From: Novosphingobium sp. | GTDB lineage: Bacteria > Pseudomonadota > Alphaproteobacteria > Sphingomonadales > Sphingomonadaceae | Direction of reading: 5' to 3' | Assembly: GCA_004211435.1 (NCBI GenBank) | Contig: SECS01000019.1 | Location: 1-36,032, forward strand | DNA length: 36,032 bases | Shown here: piece by piece, positions 24,693 through 32,766 of the stretch | Numbering within the stretch: the stretch's first letter is position 1 | How the letters are laid out: every line of letters begins with the position of its first letter | Made by a program: the position numbers and the translations under genes | Notes under the pieces: model-generated | The model's database searches: none | What the model was told of the DNA's origin: nothing | The model's input: only the letters and a program-made list of their open reading frames with translations

Positions 24693-25053
24693 GGATCCCG
24701 TTCTCCCGGCCGGTCATTTGGCCGGCTATCTGTAGCGTACAATATCGACGGTCTCGCGCAAAATGCCAAGAGGGGGACTTGTCTGTGGCCGCAGGCGCAA
24801 GCTCCTTCGATAGGAAGTGCGATTGACTGTCGGTGCAAAGGGCACGCGGAGATCGGCTTTCGCAGGTGCAGCACGCGACTGCCGTCAGAGCAAAGTCCGA
24901 TATGGAGGAATGGGGCCGAACGCGCCGATCAATCCGCCGGCTGCGCCAAATGTCGAAAGCGATGCGTCGCGTGCGTAGCGAGCGGCGGGGGTTGGCCTAT
25001 GAAAGGCTCATAAGAAGGGCCGCGCATGTGCGCCCCACACCGGGAGAGACCCC
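24693..25053. promoter_or_regulatory. 361-bp region between divergent AraC genes
   Basis: No gene is supported here. The region separates two outward-reading AraC genes and should hold both promoters and probably their binding sites. A CCGGCC/GGCCGG inverted repeat (24706-24725) lies in the leader of the leftward gene, touching its ribosome-binding site. I see no clean -35/-10 pair. Confidence 0.45.
24706..24725 (-). promoter_or_regulatory. Inverted repeat beside AraC ribosome-binding site
   Basis: CCGGCC and GGCCGG flank 8 bases. On the minus strand the stem runs directly into GGGAG, the likely ribosome-binding site of the AraC gene. It could be an operator or a translation-limiting hairpin. 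Confidence 0.35.
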
Positions 25054-26085
25054 ATGGCGGAGACCCTGTTCTCCTTCGATCGTCGCAACTATCGCGATTG
25101 CCAGGACAAGTTCCGCGGCGACCGCGATCAGGAATACTATCGCGGCGATTTCTGGATCGAGGACGCTTCGACGATCGAAGTGCGCTCCGAGCGCAAGGCG
25201 GTCGGCGCAGTGTCGATCATCAAGCAGCGTTCGGCGACGAACCTCGGCTTCCGGCGCACGCGCCAGCACATCCGCGAGGATGCGACCGACCTGTCGATCC
25301 TGTGGTTCGTCAAGCACGGCAAGCTCGCCTTCTCGAACCAATGCGGCAACAAGATCGCGCAGCCCGGGGATTTCGCGATCACCCGCTCGATGTCGCCCTT
25401 CTTCATCGAGTGCGTCGTCGATTCGGAATCGGTGCACGAACTGCTCCACGTCACGGTGCCGACGCACATTCTGCGCGCGCATATCCCGCAGGATTTCTCG
25501 ACCGGGCTGTTCATGCCGGCGAACCGCGCCGAGCTGGCAATTGCCGAGAACATCCTTACCGACGTCTTCGAGGATGACGGCTCGCTCGGCGAGGATTCGG
25601 CGCGCGTGCTCGTCGAGACCGCGTTGACCCTGATCGGCAATGCCGTGCGCACCAGCGAGGAAGCTGCGCCGGCGCGCCAGACGATCGCCGACCGCCGTCT
25701 GCAGGACGTGCTGCGCTTCATCGAAGTGCATCTGTCCGATCCGCAGCTCTCGACCGCGATGGTCGCCAAGGGTTGCGGCATCAGCCCGCGTTATCTCTCG
25801 TTCCTGCTGCGGCTCAAGGGCACCTCGTTCTCCGAACTGGTCTGGGAACAGCGGCTCGAGAAGGCGCGCAACTGGCTCTCGGCCTCGGATCCGCGTGACA
25901 TCTCGATCAGCGAGATCGCCTATGGCGTCGGCTTCAAGAGCCCGGCGCATTTCAGCCGCATGTTCAAGCGCGTGTTCAAGGTGAACCCGCGCGAGTTCCG
26001 CGGCGAATGCACCGAACATTCGAGCCTGGCCCATGCCGACGAGCACGACGTCTTCGCGGAATTCGAAGGCGGCACGCTGCAGTAA
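25054..26085 (+). CDS. AraC-family regulator (AraC-binding-like N-domain)
   Basis: A 343-residue regulator, different in its N-terminus from the divergent AraC protein. The N-terminal about 210 residues have the cupin-like sensor pattern of AraC_binding_like proteins (LSILWFVKHGKLAFSNQCG..., PGDFAITRS). The C-terminal HTH includes VAKGCGISPRYLSFLLRLKG and IAYGVGFKSPAHFSRMFKRV. CGGGAGAG precedes ATG 25054. The only co-directional neighbour is the small barrel-protein gene 118 bp downstream; control of the enzymes to either side is an inference. Confidence 0.9.
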   Translation: MAETLFSFDRRNYRDCQDKFRGDRDQEYYRGDFWIEDASTIEVRSERKAVGAVSIIKQRSATNLGFRRTRQHIREDATDLSILWFVKHGKLAFSNQCGNKIAQPGDFAITRSMSPFFIECVVDSESVHELLHVTVPTHILRAHIPQDFSTGLFMPANRAELAIAENILTDVFEDDGSLGEDSARVLVETALTLIGNAVRTSEEAAPARQTIADRRLQDVLRFIEVHLSDPQLSTAMVAKGCGISPRYLSFLLRLKGTSFSELVWEQRLEKARNWLSASDPRDISISEIAYGVGFKSPAHFSRMFKRVFKVNPREFRGECTEHSSLAHADEHDVFAEFEGGTLQ

Positions 26086-26159
26086 GATCCTAGGCCTTCG
26101 TGCGGTAACGGCCGGGCGGTATCATGCTCGGCCGGCGCCGCATGCTTGCATCGTTTGAA

Positions 26160-26174
26160 ACCATCGCCGATGGT
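26160..26174. promoter_or_regulatory. ACCATC-GCC-GATGGT palindrome ahead of barrel-protein gene
   Basis: A perfect 6-bp inverted repeat with a 3-bp spacer lies 29 bp upstream of the ATG at 26204. It could be an operator or a small leader hairpin. Only one copy is seen. Confidence 0.3.
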
Positions 26175-26203
26175 AGTGCGCGCTATCTGAGGAGGATGTC
26201 ACG

Positions 26204-26542
26204 ATGCCCAAAGTCAAACTTGTCGCCCTGACCACGCCGCTGCCAGGCAAGGAAGCCGAGTTCAACGACTGGTACCAGAACAAGCACCTCGGCGAGATCA
26301 CGTCGGTGCCCGGGTTCGAGGGCGCCCAGCGGTTCCAACTCGTCGCCAAGCTCGCGGGCAATGATCCCAACACCTACCTCGCGATCTACGACGCCGACGT
26401 CGAGGATCCGGGCGCGCTGCTTGCCGGCATGGGCGCACTGGCGCAGTCGGGCAAGATGACCCCGCCGGACTTCCAGGACATGGCCACGACCTATACCGCG
26501 CTGTTCACCGAAGCCGGCGAATACGTGAAGGCCGGCGGCTGA
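26204..26542 (+). CDS. Small dimeric alpha/beta-barrel protein (EthD/DUF4286-like)
   Basis: A 112-residue protein with a ferredoxin-like fold pattern. The first strand VKLVALTTPLPG leads into FNDWYQNKHLGEITSVPGF, with the H29-containing helix and the PGF turn typical of dimeric alpha/beta-barrel proteins such as EthD and related small monooxygenases or lyases. The active-site use is unknown. GAGGAGG sits before the ATG. It follows the AraC gene and precedes a palindromic repeat. It may be an accessory protein for aromatic or terpenoid acid breakdown. Confidence 0.7.
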   Translation: MPKVKLVALTTPLPGKEAEFNDWYQNKHLGEITSVPGFEGAQRFQLVAKLAGNDPNTYLAIYDADVEDPGALLAGMGALAQSGKMTPPDFQDMATTYTALFTEAGEYVKAGG

Positions 26543-26550
26543 CGCCATCT

Positions 26551-26727
26551 CCTTCCCCCTTGATGGGGGAAGGATGCGAAGACTTGGGCGCTTGCGCCCT
26601 AGTCGTAGCTGGATGGGGGTGAGGCTGCCGCAGACGCAGCGCTCGCCGGCCACCACACCCCTACCCAACTTCAGCTAGGCCGCTGCGCAGCCAAGCTTCC
26701 GTATCCCTCCCCCATCGAGGGGGAGGG
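26551..26727. repeat. 177-bp double-hairpin intergenic repeat (copy 1)
   Basis: It starts with CCTTCCCCC-TTGAT-GGGGGAAGG and ends with CCCTCCCCC-ATCGA-GGGGGAGGG. Between them AGCTGGATGGGGGTGAGG is mirrored by CACCCCTACCCAACTTCAGC, so the whole element folds as one long imperfect palindrome. It lies between convergent genes. The copy at 35072-35236 has a matching CCACCAC...CTAG.CGCTG...CAAGCT core. Confidence 0.85.
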
Positions 26728-26739
26728 CGTTCGTCTTGC

Positions 26740-27549
26740 TCAATTCTGCCCGAACTTCGGCGCGCGCTTTTCGCGCAGAGCGGCGATGCCTTCGAGGTGG
26801 TCGGCGCTGCGCACCGAGACCGATTCATAGGCGATACCCGCGTCCATCACGGCGGCGGCGAGGCGCTTGAGCTCCAGATTGGTCAGGATCTTGGTCGCGC
26901 GGATCGCGCCCGTGGCACCGTTCAGCAGCTTGGCGCAGAACGCATCGACCGTCGCGTCGAGCTCTTCCTTGGGCACGCACTGGTTGATCAGGCCGATCTC
27001 GGCCGCCTTTTGGGCAGTCAGGATCTCGCCGGTGAACAGGTACTCCTTGGCGCGGGCGAGGCCGATGCGCTGCGCCCAGATCACCGCGCCGCCATCACCC
27101 GCGACGAGGCCCAGACCGACGTGGGGGTCGCCGATTTTGGCGCCCTCGGCGCCGATGACGATGTCGCACATCAGCGCGATCGTCGCGCCCAGGCCGACGG
27201 CGTGGCCGTTGAGCCGGCAGATCACCGGCTTGTCGATGTCGAGCAGGGTCGAGATGATCCGCTTCGCCTGGCGCGCTTCGTGATCGAACAGCACGGGATT
27301 GGCGGCGTTGCGGGCGATATGTTCGAGGTCGCCGCCCGCCGAGAAGCCGCGGCCCGCGCCGGTGATCACGACCACGTCCGAGCCGGTGTCGCCCTGGGCG
27401 AACCAAAGCGCGTCGGGCAGTTCGTCGTGGAGTTCGAGGTTGATCGCGTTCATCGCCTCGGGACGGTTCAGGGTCAGGCGCAGCAGGCGGCCTTCGCGGG
27501 CGAACTCGATCGTCTTGAAAGTCGGCAGGGCCGGGGCAGTATCGGACAT
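26740..27549 (-). CDS. Crotonase-superfamily protein (annotated type: enoyl-CoA hydratase)
   Basis: A 269-residue crotonase-fold protein. CoA-binding and oxyanion-hole segments are present: GRGFSAGGDLEHIA (67-80) and NGHAVGLGATIALMCD (114-129). The two glutamates of classical hydratase (E144 and E164 of the rat enzyme) align with T123 and H143 here, and D152 sits in VAGDGG. It therefore may be an isomerase, hydrolase or other crotonase rather than a hydratase. The ATG at 27547-27549 with AGGGAGA upstream was chosen over a longer in-frame start at 27579. It is divergent from the flavoprotein gene and ends 12 bp from a palindromic repeat. Confidence 0.88.
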   Translation of the reverse strand: MSDTAPALPTFKTIEFAREGRLLRLTLNRPEAMNAINLELHDELPDALWFAQGDTGSDVVVITGAGRGFSAGGDLEHIARNAANPVLFDHEARQAKRIISTLLDIDKPVICRLNGHAVGLGATIALMCDIVIGAEGAKIGDPHVGLGLVAGDGGAVIWAQRIGLARAKEYLFTGEILTAQKAAEIGLINQCVPKEELDATVDAFCAKLLNGATGAIRATKILTNLELKRLAAAVMDAGIAYESVSVRSADHLEGIAALREKRAPKFGQN

Positions 27550-27713
27550 CTTTGCGGTCTCCCTAGTCGGCGCCCTCATAGAGCTTCGCTTTTGCCGGGC
27601 CAGCCAAAATCTTCGCGAGTGCGATGGTGCGCCGGGTTGCCAAGGTCAAGCCGGCATGCTGAACAGGCGCGCAGCAAGATTGGGCGCGGAAACGCGCGAC
27701 GGAGAGGATCAAG

Positions 27714-29390
27714 ATGGCGGATTTCGACGAGACGTTCGATTGGGTGGTCGTGGGCTGCGGCGGCGGTTCGATGAGCTCGGCGCTGTTGATGCGCCAGGCC
27801 GGCAAGTCGGTCGTGATCCTCGAGAAGTCGCCTTATGCCGGCGGCACCACCTGCAAGTCGGGCGGCGTGATGTGGTTGCCCAACAACCCGTTCATGGAGC
27901 CGGGTGAGGACAGCACCGAGAAGGGCATCACCTATCTCGACGCCGTCGTCGGCGATGATGCCGACGCGCCGGGCACCAGCCACGAAAAGCGCCTGGCCTA
28001 CATCACCGAAGGCCGCAAGATGATCGAGTTCCTGGTCAAGCAGGGCGTCCAGCTCCGCCGCGGCTCGGTGTTCTGGCCCGACTATTACGACGAATATCCG
28101 GGCGGCTGCAAAACCAGCCGTACGATCGTCGCCGAACCGTTCGACAAGAACGAGCTCGGCGATTGGGCGCCGAAGCTGCGCAAGGGCTTCCTCGAGGTGC
28201 CCGTGCTGCTCGACGACGGCATGAAGCTTCCGTTCATGAGCACGGGCAAGAAGCTGGGCTTCTTCGCCAAGACCGGGCTCAAGGTCGTGCTCGGCAAGCT
28301 TACGGGCAAGAGCTACGTCACCGCCGGTGCCGCGCTCCAGGGCCGCATGCTCAAGGCCGCGCTCGGCGCCGGCGTCGACATCCGCGTCGAGACCCCGGTC
28401 AACGAGCTGATCATCGAGAACGGCAAGGTTCTCGGCGTGGTCGCGAGCAAGGATGGCAAGCCTTGGCGCGTCGGCGCGAACCTGGGCGTGCTGGTCAATG
28501 CCGGCGGCTTCTCGCGCAACCAGGAAATGCGCGACAAGTACATGCCCGGTACCAATTCGGCCTGGTCGATGACCAACGAGGCCGACGAGGGCGACATGCA
28601 CCGCGAGATGGAGCGCCATGGTGGCGTGCTCGCGCAGATGGACCAGATGGTCGGCTTCCAGATGACCCGCGCGCCGGGCTGGGAAAACGACTACGTCGCT
28701 CCGGGCGCCCAGGCGGTCACGGCCAAGCCCCACGCGATCCTCGTCGACCAGACGGGCGTGCGCTATCTGAACGAAGGCGGTTCCTACGAGGAATATTGCG
28801 AGCGCATGGTCGTGCGCAATCGGACGTCGCCGGCCGTGCCGAGCTGGGCCGTGTTCGATCGCCAGTATATCGAACTCTATCCGCTGGCGGGCGGCGGCCA
28901 GGGCAAGATTCCGCAGAAGTGGCGCGAGACCGGCTATCTCAAGGAAGCCGCGACGATCGAGGAGCTGGCCAAGCTGATCGACGTCGATCCCGCGACGCTG
29001 CGTGCGACGGTCGATCGCTGGAACGGTTTCGTCGACAAGGGCGTCGACGAGGACTTCCACCGCGGCGAGCGCGCCTATGACGAATTCCTGGGCGATCCGC
29101 GTCGCGAGAAGCAGTTCCGTTCGCTCGGCCGCATCGACAAGGGGCCGTTCTATGCGGTCGACGTCGTTCCGGGCGACGTCAGCACCTATGGCGGCGTCGT
29201 CACCGACGTGAACTCGCGCGTCCTCCGCGGCGACGGTTCGGCGATCGAAGGGCTCTATGCCACGGGCGTCTCAACCGCTTCGCCAATGGGCAAGATCTAT
29301 CCGGGCGCCGGCGCCAGCGTCGGTCCGTCGATGGCCTTCGGTTGGATCGCCGCAAAGCACGCCGCGGGCCTCGACAACGCCCAGCTCTGA
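27714..29390 (+). CDS. FAD-dependent 3-ketosteroid dehydrogenase-like oxidoreductase
   Basis: A 558-residue flavoprotein of the fumarate reductase/KstD family. The Rossmann FAD motif is VVVGCGGGSMSSA (11-23) with E37. PDYYDEYPGG (122-131) matches the KstD active-site loop. Near the C-terminus IYPGAG carries Y529 and G533, spaced as the catalytic Tyr and Gly of Rhodococcus KstD (Y487/G491). It therefore probably introduces a double bond next to a ketone. No other recognisable sterol-ring genes are visible, so the true substrate may be a terpenoid or other cyclic ketone. GGAGAGG precedes the ATG. It shares a 164-bp divergent region with the crotonase and is followed by a thioesterase. Confidence 0.87.
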   Translation: MADFDETFDWVVVGCGGGSMSSALLMRQAGKSVVILEKSPYAGGTTCKSGGVMWLPNNPFMEPGEDSTEKGITYLDAVVGDDADAPGTSHEKRLAYITEGRKMIEFLVKQGVQLRRGSVFWPDYYDEYPGGCKTSRTIVAEPFDKNELGDWAPKLRKGFLEVPVLLDDGMKLPFMSTGKKLGFFAKTGLKVVLGKLTGKSYVTAGAALQGRMLKAALGAGVDIRVETPVNELIIENGKVLGVVASKDGKPWRVGANLGVLVNAGGFSRNQEMRDKYMPGTNSAWSMTNEADEGDMHREMERHGGVLAQMDQMVGFQMTRAPGWENDYVAPGAQAVTAKPHAILVDQTGVRYLNEGGSYEEYCERMVVRNRTSPAVPSWAVFDRQYIELYPLAGGGQGKIPQKWRETGYLKEAATIEELAKLIDVDPATLRATVDRWNGFVDKGVDEDFHRGERAYDEFLGDPRREKQFRSLGRIDKGPFYAVDVVPGDVSTYGGVVTDVNSRVLRGDGSAIEGLYATGVSTASPMGKIYPGAGASVGPSMAFGWIAAKHAAGLDNAQL

Positions 29391-29401
29391 GATCGGCGGC
29401 G

Positions 29402-29821
29402 ATGGACGATGCCGGATTCATGACCGCGGGGTGGGCGCCTCTGCCCACCTCCGGCTTCTCGGCCGCGATCGGCAAGACCTGGATGAAGGGCGAGGCGGGC
29501 AACCGCGTGGTGGGGCTCGCGGCGCACGACGGCATCGTCAACGACTATGGTGCCGTCGTTCACGGCGGCGCGCTGATGACCTTCGCCGACATCGCGCTCG
29601 GCATGGGCGCAGCCGATGCGATCACCGGGCACAGCTATGTGACGGTCCAGCTCCAGTATTCGTTTGCCGGCGGCGTGGCCAAAGGCGCGCTGATCACCTG
29701 CGAGCCCGAACTCGTGCGCAAGACCTCGTCGCTCGCCTTCGTGCGCGGATTGATCAAGGCCGACGGCGCGGTGGTCGGTTCGGCCGACGGCATTTTCAAG
29801 GCGCTCGGGCCGCGTCGCTAG
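29402..29821 (+). CDS. PaaI-family hotdog thioesterase
   Basis: A 139-residue hotdog protein. VVHGGALMTFADIALG contains HGG (54-56) and the likely catalytic D63. It starts 11 bp after the flavoprotein stop, so both are on one transcript, and probably clears acyl-CoA intermediates of that pathway. Its stop (TAG, 29819-29821) overlaps the stop of the convergent MDR gene within a shared CTAG. It is only distantly similar to the thioesterase beside sdhB. Confidence 0.87.
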   Translation: MDDAGFMTAGWAPLPTSGFSAAIGKTWMKGEAGNRVVGLAAHDGIVNDYGAVVHGGALMTFADIALGMGAADAITGHSYVTVQLQYSFAGGVAKGALITCEPELVRKTSSLAFVRGLIKADGAVVGSADGIFKALGPRR

Positions 29822-30813
29822 AGCAGGTTCACGCCGACCTTGCCGAAGAACTGCCCCGATTCCAGCATGTGGAACGCGTCCCGAATGCGGTCGAGGTCAT
29901 AGACCACGTCGACCACCGGCTTGATCCGGTGCGCAACGATGAAGGCGAGCATGGCTTCGTGCTGGTCCCTGTTGCCCACACCGATCGGCTTGAGATCGAC
30001 CCTGGGATCCTGCCGCGTCCAGGAGAATTCCGAACCGAGCATGCCGATTGCCGAGAGCTGGCCGCCCTCGACCAGCAGCGAGGCGTTGTCGGCGAACTGC
30101 GTCGCGCCGACCGTATCGATCACGTTGGTGACCTTGGCGCCGCCGATGGCATCGCGGATCGCCGCGGCCCAGTTCGGCGTCGTGCGGTAGTTGACGGTGA
30201 CGTCGGCGCCGAGCGAACGCGCGCGGGAGAGCTTGGCGTCGGACGACGAGGTGACGATGACCTGCGCGCCCATGGCCTTGGCGAACTGTAGCGCGGCGAT
30301 CGAGACGCCGCCGGTGCCGTGCGCGAGGATCCAGTCGCCCGGGCTGGTCGGACGGAAGCCGGTCAACGCCGACCACGAGGTCAGAGCGGCGCAGGCCAGG
30401 GTTGCGGCCTCGAGATCGCCGAGCTCGTCGGGGTTCAGGACCAGGCTCTCGGCCGGATAGATCGCGTACTGCTGGGCGACGCCGTCGATCGAGCCGCCGA
30501 GCATCGTCGGCGTCGGCTGCGCGCCGGTGATCCAGCCGATGGTGAACTGTGGGGTCACGCGGTCACCGGCCTTTACCCGCGTTACGCCGTCGCCGACAGC
30601 CTCGACCATGCCCGCTGCGCACGAGAGCGGCACGAGTTCGGGTTCCTTGGCGATTCCGGGGATCAGGCCCTTGGCCATGATCAGGTCGCGGAAGTTCAGC
30701 GTGGCTGCCTGCAACCGCACGAGGGCTTCGCCTGGGCCGGGTTGCGGCATAGCAACCTCGCGGATTTCCAGCGTCTCGATGCCTTTGCCGCTCTGAAGGA
30801 CTGCCTGCTTCAT
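29818..30813 (-). CDS. Zinc-independent MDR alcohol dehydrogenase/quinone reductase
   Basis: A 331-residue medium-chain dehydrogenase/reductase. The N-terminal GroES-like half has TLNFRDLIMAKG (38-49), a start typical of the NAD(P)-dependent quinone/enoyl reductase group. The Rossmann half has LAHGTGGVSIAALQFAKAMG with the acidic/serine TSSS after the second strand. Structural-zinc cysteines are absent. It reads divergently from the acyl-CoA ligase gene with a 174-bp gap. It likely reduces an unsaturated ketone or oxidises an alcohol in the same catabolic set. Confidence 0.9.
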   Translation of the reverse strand: MKQAVLQSGKGIETLEIREVAMPQPGPGEALVRLQAATLNFRDLIMAKGLIPGIAKEPELVPLSCAAGMVEAVGDGVTRVKAGDRVTPQFTIGWITGAQPTPTMLGGSIDGVAQQYAIYPAESLVLNPDELGDLEAATLACAALTSWSALTGFRPTSPGDWILAHGTGGVSIAALQFAKAMGAQVIVTSSSDAKLSRARSLGADVTVNYRTTPNWAAAIRDAIGGAKVTNVIDTVGATQFADNASLLVEGGQLSAIGMLGSEFSWTRQDPRVDLKPIGVGNRDQHEAMLAFIVAHRIKPVVDVVYDLDRIRDAFHMLESGQFFGKVGVNLL

Positions 30814-30987
30814 CTCGTGTCTCCCGAATCCGTTTTGCGCTGACTAGCGCCCGAAGGCGGCGGCTTGCACGGAGAAACTGCGGTTTTGCCTCCAGCGGCG
30901 CAGCGCCGTGACTGGCGGGCGAAGCCGCGTTCCCAGGCCCGGCGGCCGTTGTTAGGCTTCGCACTTCATGGGGGAGGGAGTTCGCGC

Positions 30988-32715
30988 GTGCAGGACAGGT
31001 CACTTTCGTTGATCTACGGCAAGCCGCTTGCCGAGGAGCCGGGACAAGGCGCGCAGACCATCGGCGGTTACCTGCGTGAAGTCGTGGCGCGCTATGGCCC
31101 GCGCGAAGCCCTGGTGCTGCGCAAGGGCGATCGCCGCCTGTCGTGGTCCTACGACGATCTCCTCGCGCGCTCGATCGAGGTGGCGGCCGCGCTGATCGCC
31201 AGCGGGGTGGGCCGCGACTGCCGTGTCGGCATCCTGATGACCAACCGCCCCGAATTCCTCGCCGCGCTGTTCGGCACGGCGCTGGCGGGCGGCGTGCCCG
31301 TGGCGCTGAGCACTTTCTCGACCCCGAACGAGCTCGACCATCTGATCAAGGCGTCGCAGGTCTCGATCCTGCTGTTCGAGCAGACCGTGCTCAAGAAGGA
31401 TTTTCACGGCATGATCGCCGAGCTCGATCCGACGATCGCACAGGGCGAACCCGGCGGGCTGAATTCGGCGAAGTTCCCGTTCCTGCGCCATCTGGTTTCG
31501 CTCGGCGGTGTCGAGGATATCGGCGAAGCGGCGGAATCCGCCGCCGGCGGCGCCGTGGAGCCCTGGGCGGCATTCGTCGCACGCGGCAGAGGCATTGCCG
31601 AAACCCAGGTCCTGGCCCGCGCCGACAGCGTCACGCCGGGCGACATCGGCGGCATTTTCTTCTCGTCGGGCACGACCAGCCTGCCCAAGGGCATCGTCCA
31701 TGCCCAGCGCGCCTTCACCGTGCAGTGGTGGCGCTGGCCGCAGACCTTCGGGATGCACCATCCGGTGCGCGCCTGGACGGGCAACGGCTTCTTCTGGTCG
31801 GGCAACGTCTCGATGGTGCTCGGCTCGGCCTTCTCGACCGGCGGGGCGGTGATCCTGCAACGCTATTTCGAGGCCGAGGAGGCGATCGACCTGATCGAGC
31901 AGGAGGGCGTCCACTTCATCAACGGCCGACCGCATCAGTGGGCGCGGTTCCAGGCCGCGGCGAACTGGACCGAGGCCGATCTGTCTAGCGTCAAATACGT
32001 GCCGCGCGGCGAGCTGATCTGGGAACACCCGACCGTCGACACGAACTGGCGCGTGCCGAATGCCTTCGGCTGCACCGAAACGATGACCGTCAACACCGGC
32101 TTCTCGGTCGAGGTCCCGCCCGAATACTACAAGGACAGCTTCGGCGCGCCGCTGCCGGGAAACATCCTCAAGATCGTCGATCCGCTGACCGGCGCGATCG
32201 TGCCGCGCGGGACCAAGGGTGAGCTCTGCGTCAAGGGACCGACCCTGATGACGGGCTATCTCGGCAAGACACTCGAAGGCTGCTTCGACGCGCAGGGCTT
32301 CTTCTGCACGGGTGACGGCGGCCACGTCGACGAGGAGGGGCGCTTTTTCTGGCAGGGGCGTCTGACCGACATGATCAAGACCGGCGGCGCCAACGTCTCG
32401 CCGCTCGAGGTCGACGAGGTCTGCGCGCGGTTCCACGGCATCAAGCGCGTGCAGACCGTCGGCGTGCCCGACGACCTGCTCGGCGAGATGGTCGTGACCT
32501 GCATCGTGCCCGTCGATGGCGTGACGCTCGACGAGAGCGCGATCGTCGCTTTCCTCAAGACCGAGATCGCCAGCTTCAAGATCCCGCGCCGCGTTCTGTT
32601 CTTCACCGACGAGGATTGCGCGGTCACCGGCAGCGAGAAGGTCAAGCCCGCGGTGATGCGCGAACTGGCCGCAAAGACTCTGGGTATCGCGCCGACTGTC
32701 CCCGCCGGGGGATAG
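30988..32715 (+). CDS. Acyl-CoA ligase (AMP-binding family)
   Basis: A 575-residue ANL ligase. The P-loop is FSSGTTSLPKG at 225-235, the A5-like motif is FGCTETMT, and the hinge GRLTDMIKTGGANVSP and C-terminal GSEKVKPAVMREL (catalytic lysine region) follow. It differs clearly from the ligase at 17290, so the two probably activate different acids. GTG 30988-30990 was chosen because GGGGGAGGGAG lies 8 bases upstream; a longer open frame from 30865 is unsupported. An SDR gene follows 51 bp downstream. The family also includes ligases for cholate and related side-chain acids, which would fit the KstD-like neighbour. Confidence 0.9.
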   Translation: MQDRSLSLIYGKPLAEEPGQGAQTIGGYLREVVARYGPREALVLRKGDRRLSWSYDDLLARSIEVAAALIASGVGRDCRVGILMTNRPEFLAALFGTALAGGVPVALSTFSTPNELDHLIKASQVSILLFEQTVLKKDFHGMIAELDPTIAQGEPGGLNSAKFPFLRHLVSLGGVEDIGEAAESAAGGAVEPWAAFVARGRGIAETQVLARADSVTPGDIGGIFFSSGTTSLPKGIVHAQRAFTVQWWRWPQTFGMHHPVRAWTGNGFFWSGNVSMVLGSAFSTGGAVILQRYFEAEEAIDLIEQEGVHFINGRPHQWARFQAAANWTEADLSSVKYVPRGELIWEHPTVDTNWRVPNAFGCTETMTVNTGFSVEVPPEYYKDSFGAPLPGNILKIVDPLTGAIVPRGTKGELCVKGPTLMTGYLGKTLEGCFDAQGFFCTGDGGHVDEEGRFFWQGRLTDMIKTGGANVSPLEVDEVCARFHGIKRVQTVGVPDDLLGEMVVTCIVPVDGVTLDESAIVAFLKTEIASFKIPRRVLFFTDEDCAVTGSEKVKPAVMRELAAKTLGIAPTVPAGG

Positions 32716-32766
32716 ACGCGCGCGATCGTCGTGCCACTCTCGTTGCGCAAACGAGGGAGAGGCGAT

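Noticed and set aside
26551..26727. Insertion sequence remnant
   Set aside because: No transposase fragment, only hairpins; the second related copy at 35072-35236 fits a short non-autonomous repeat better.
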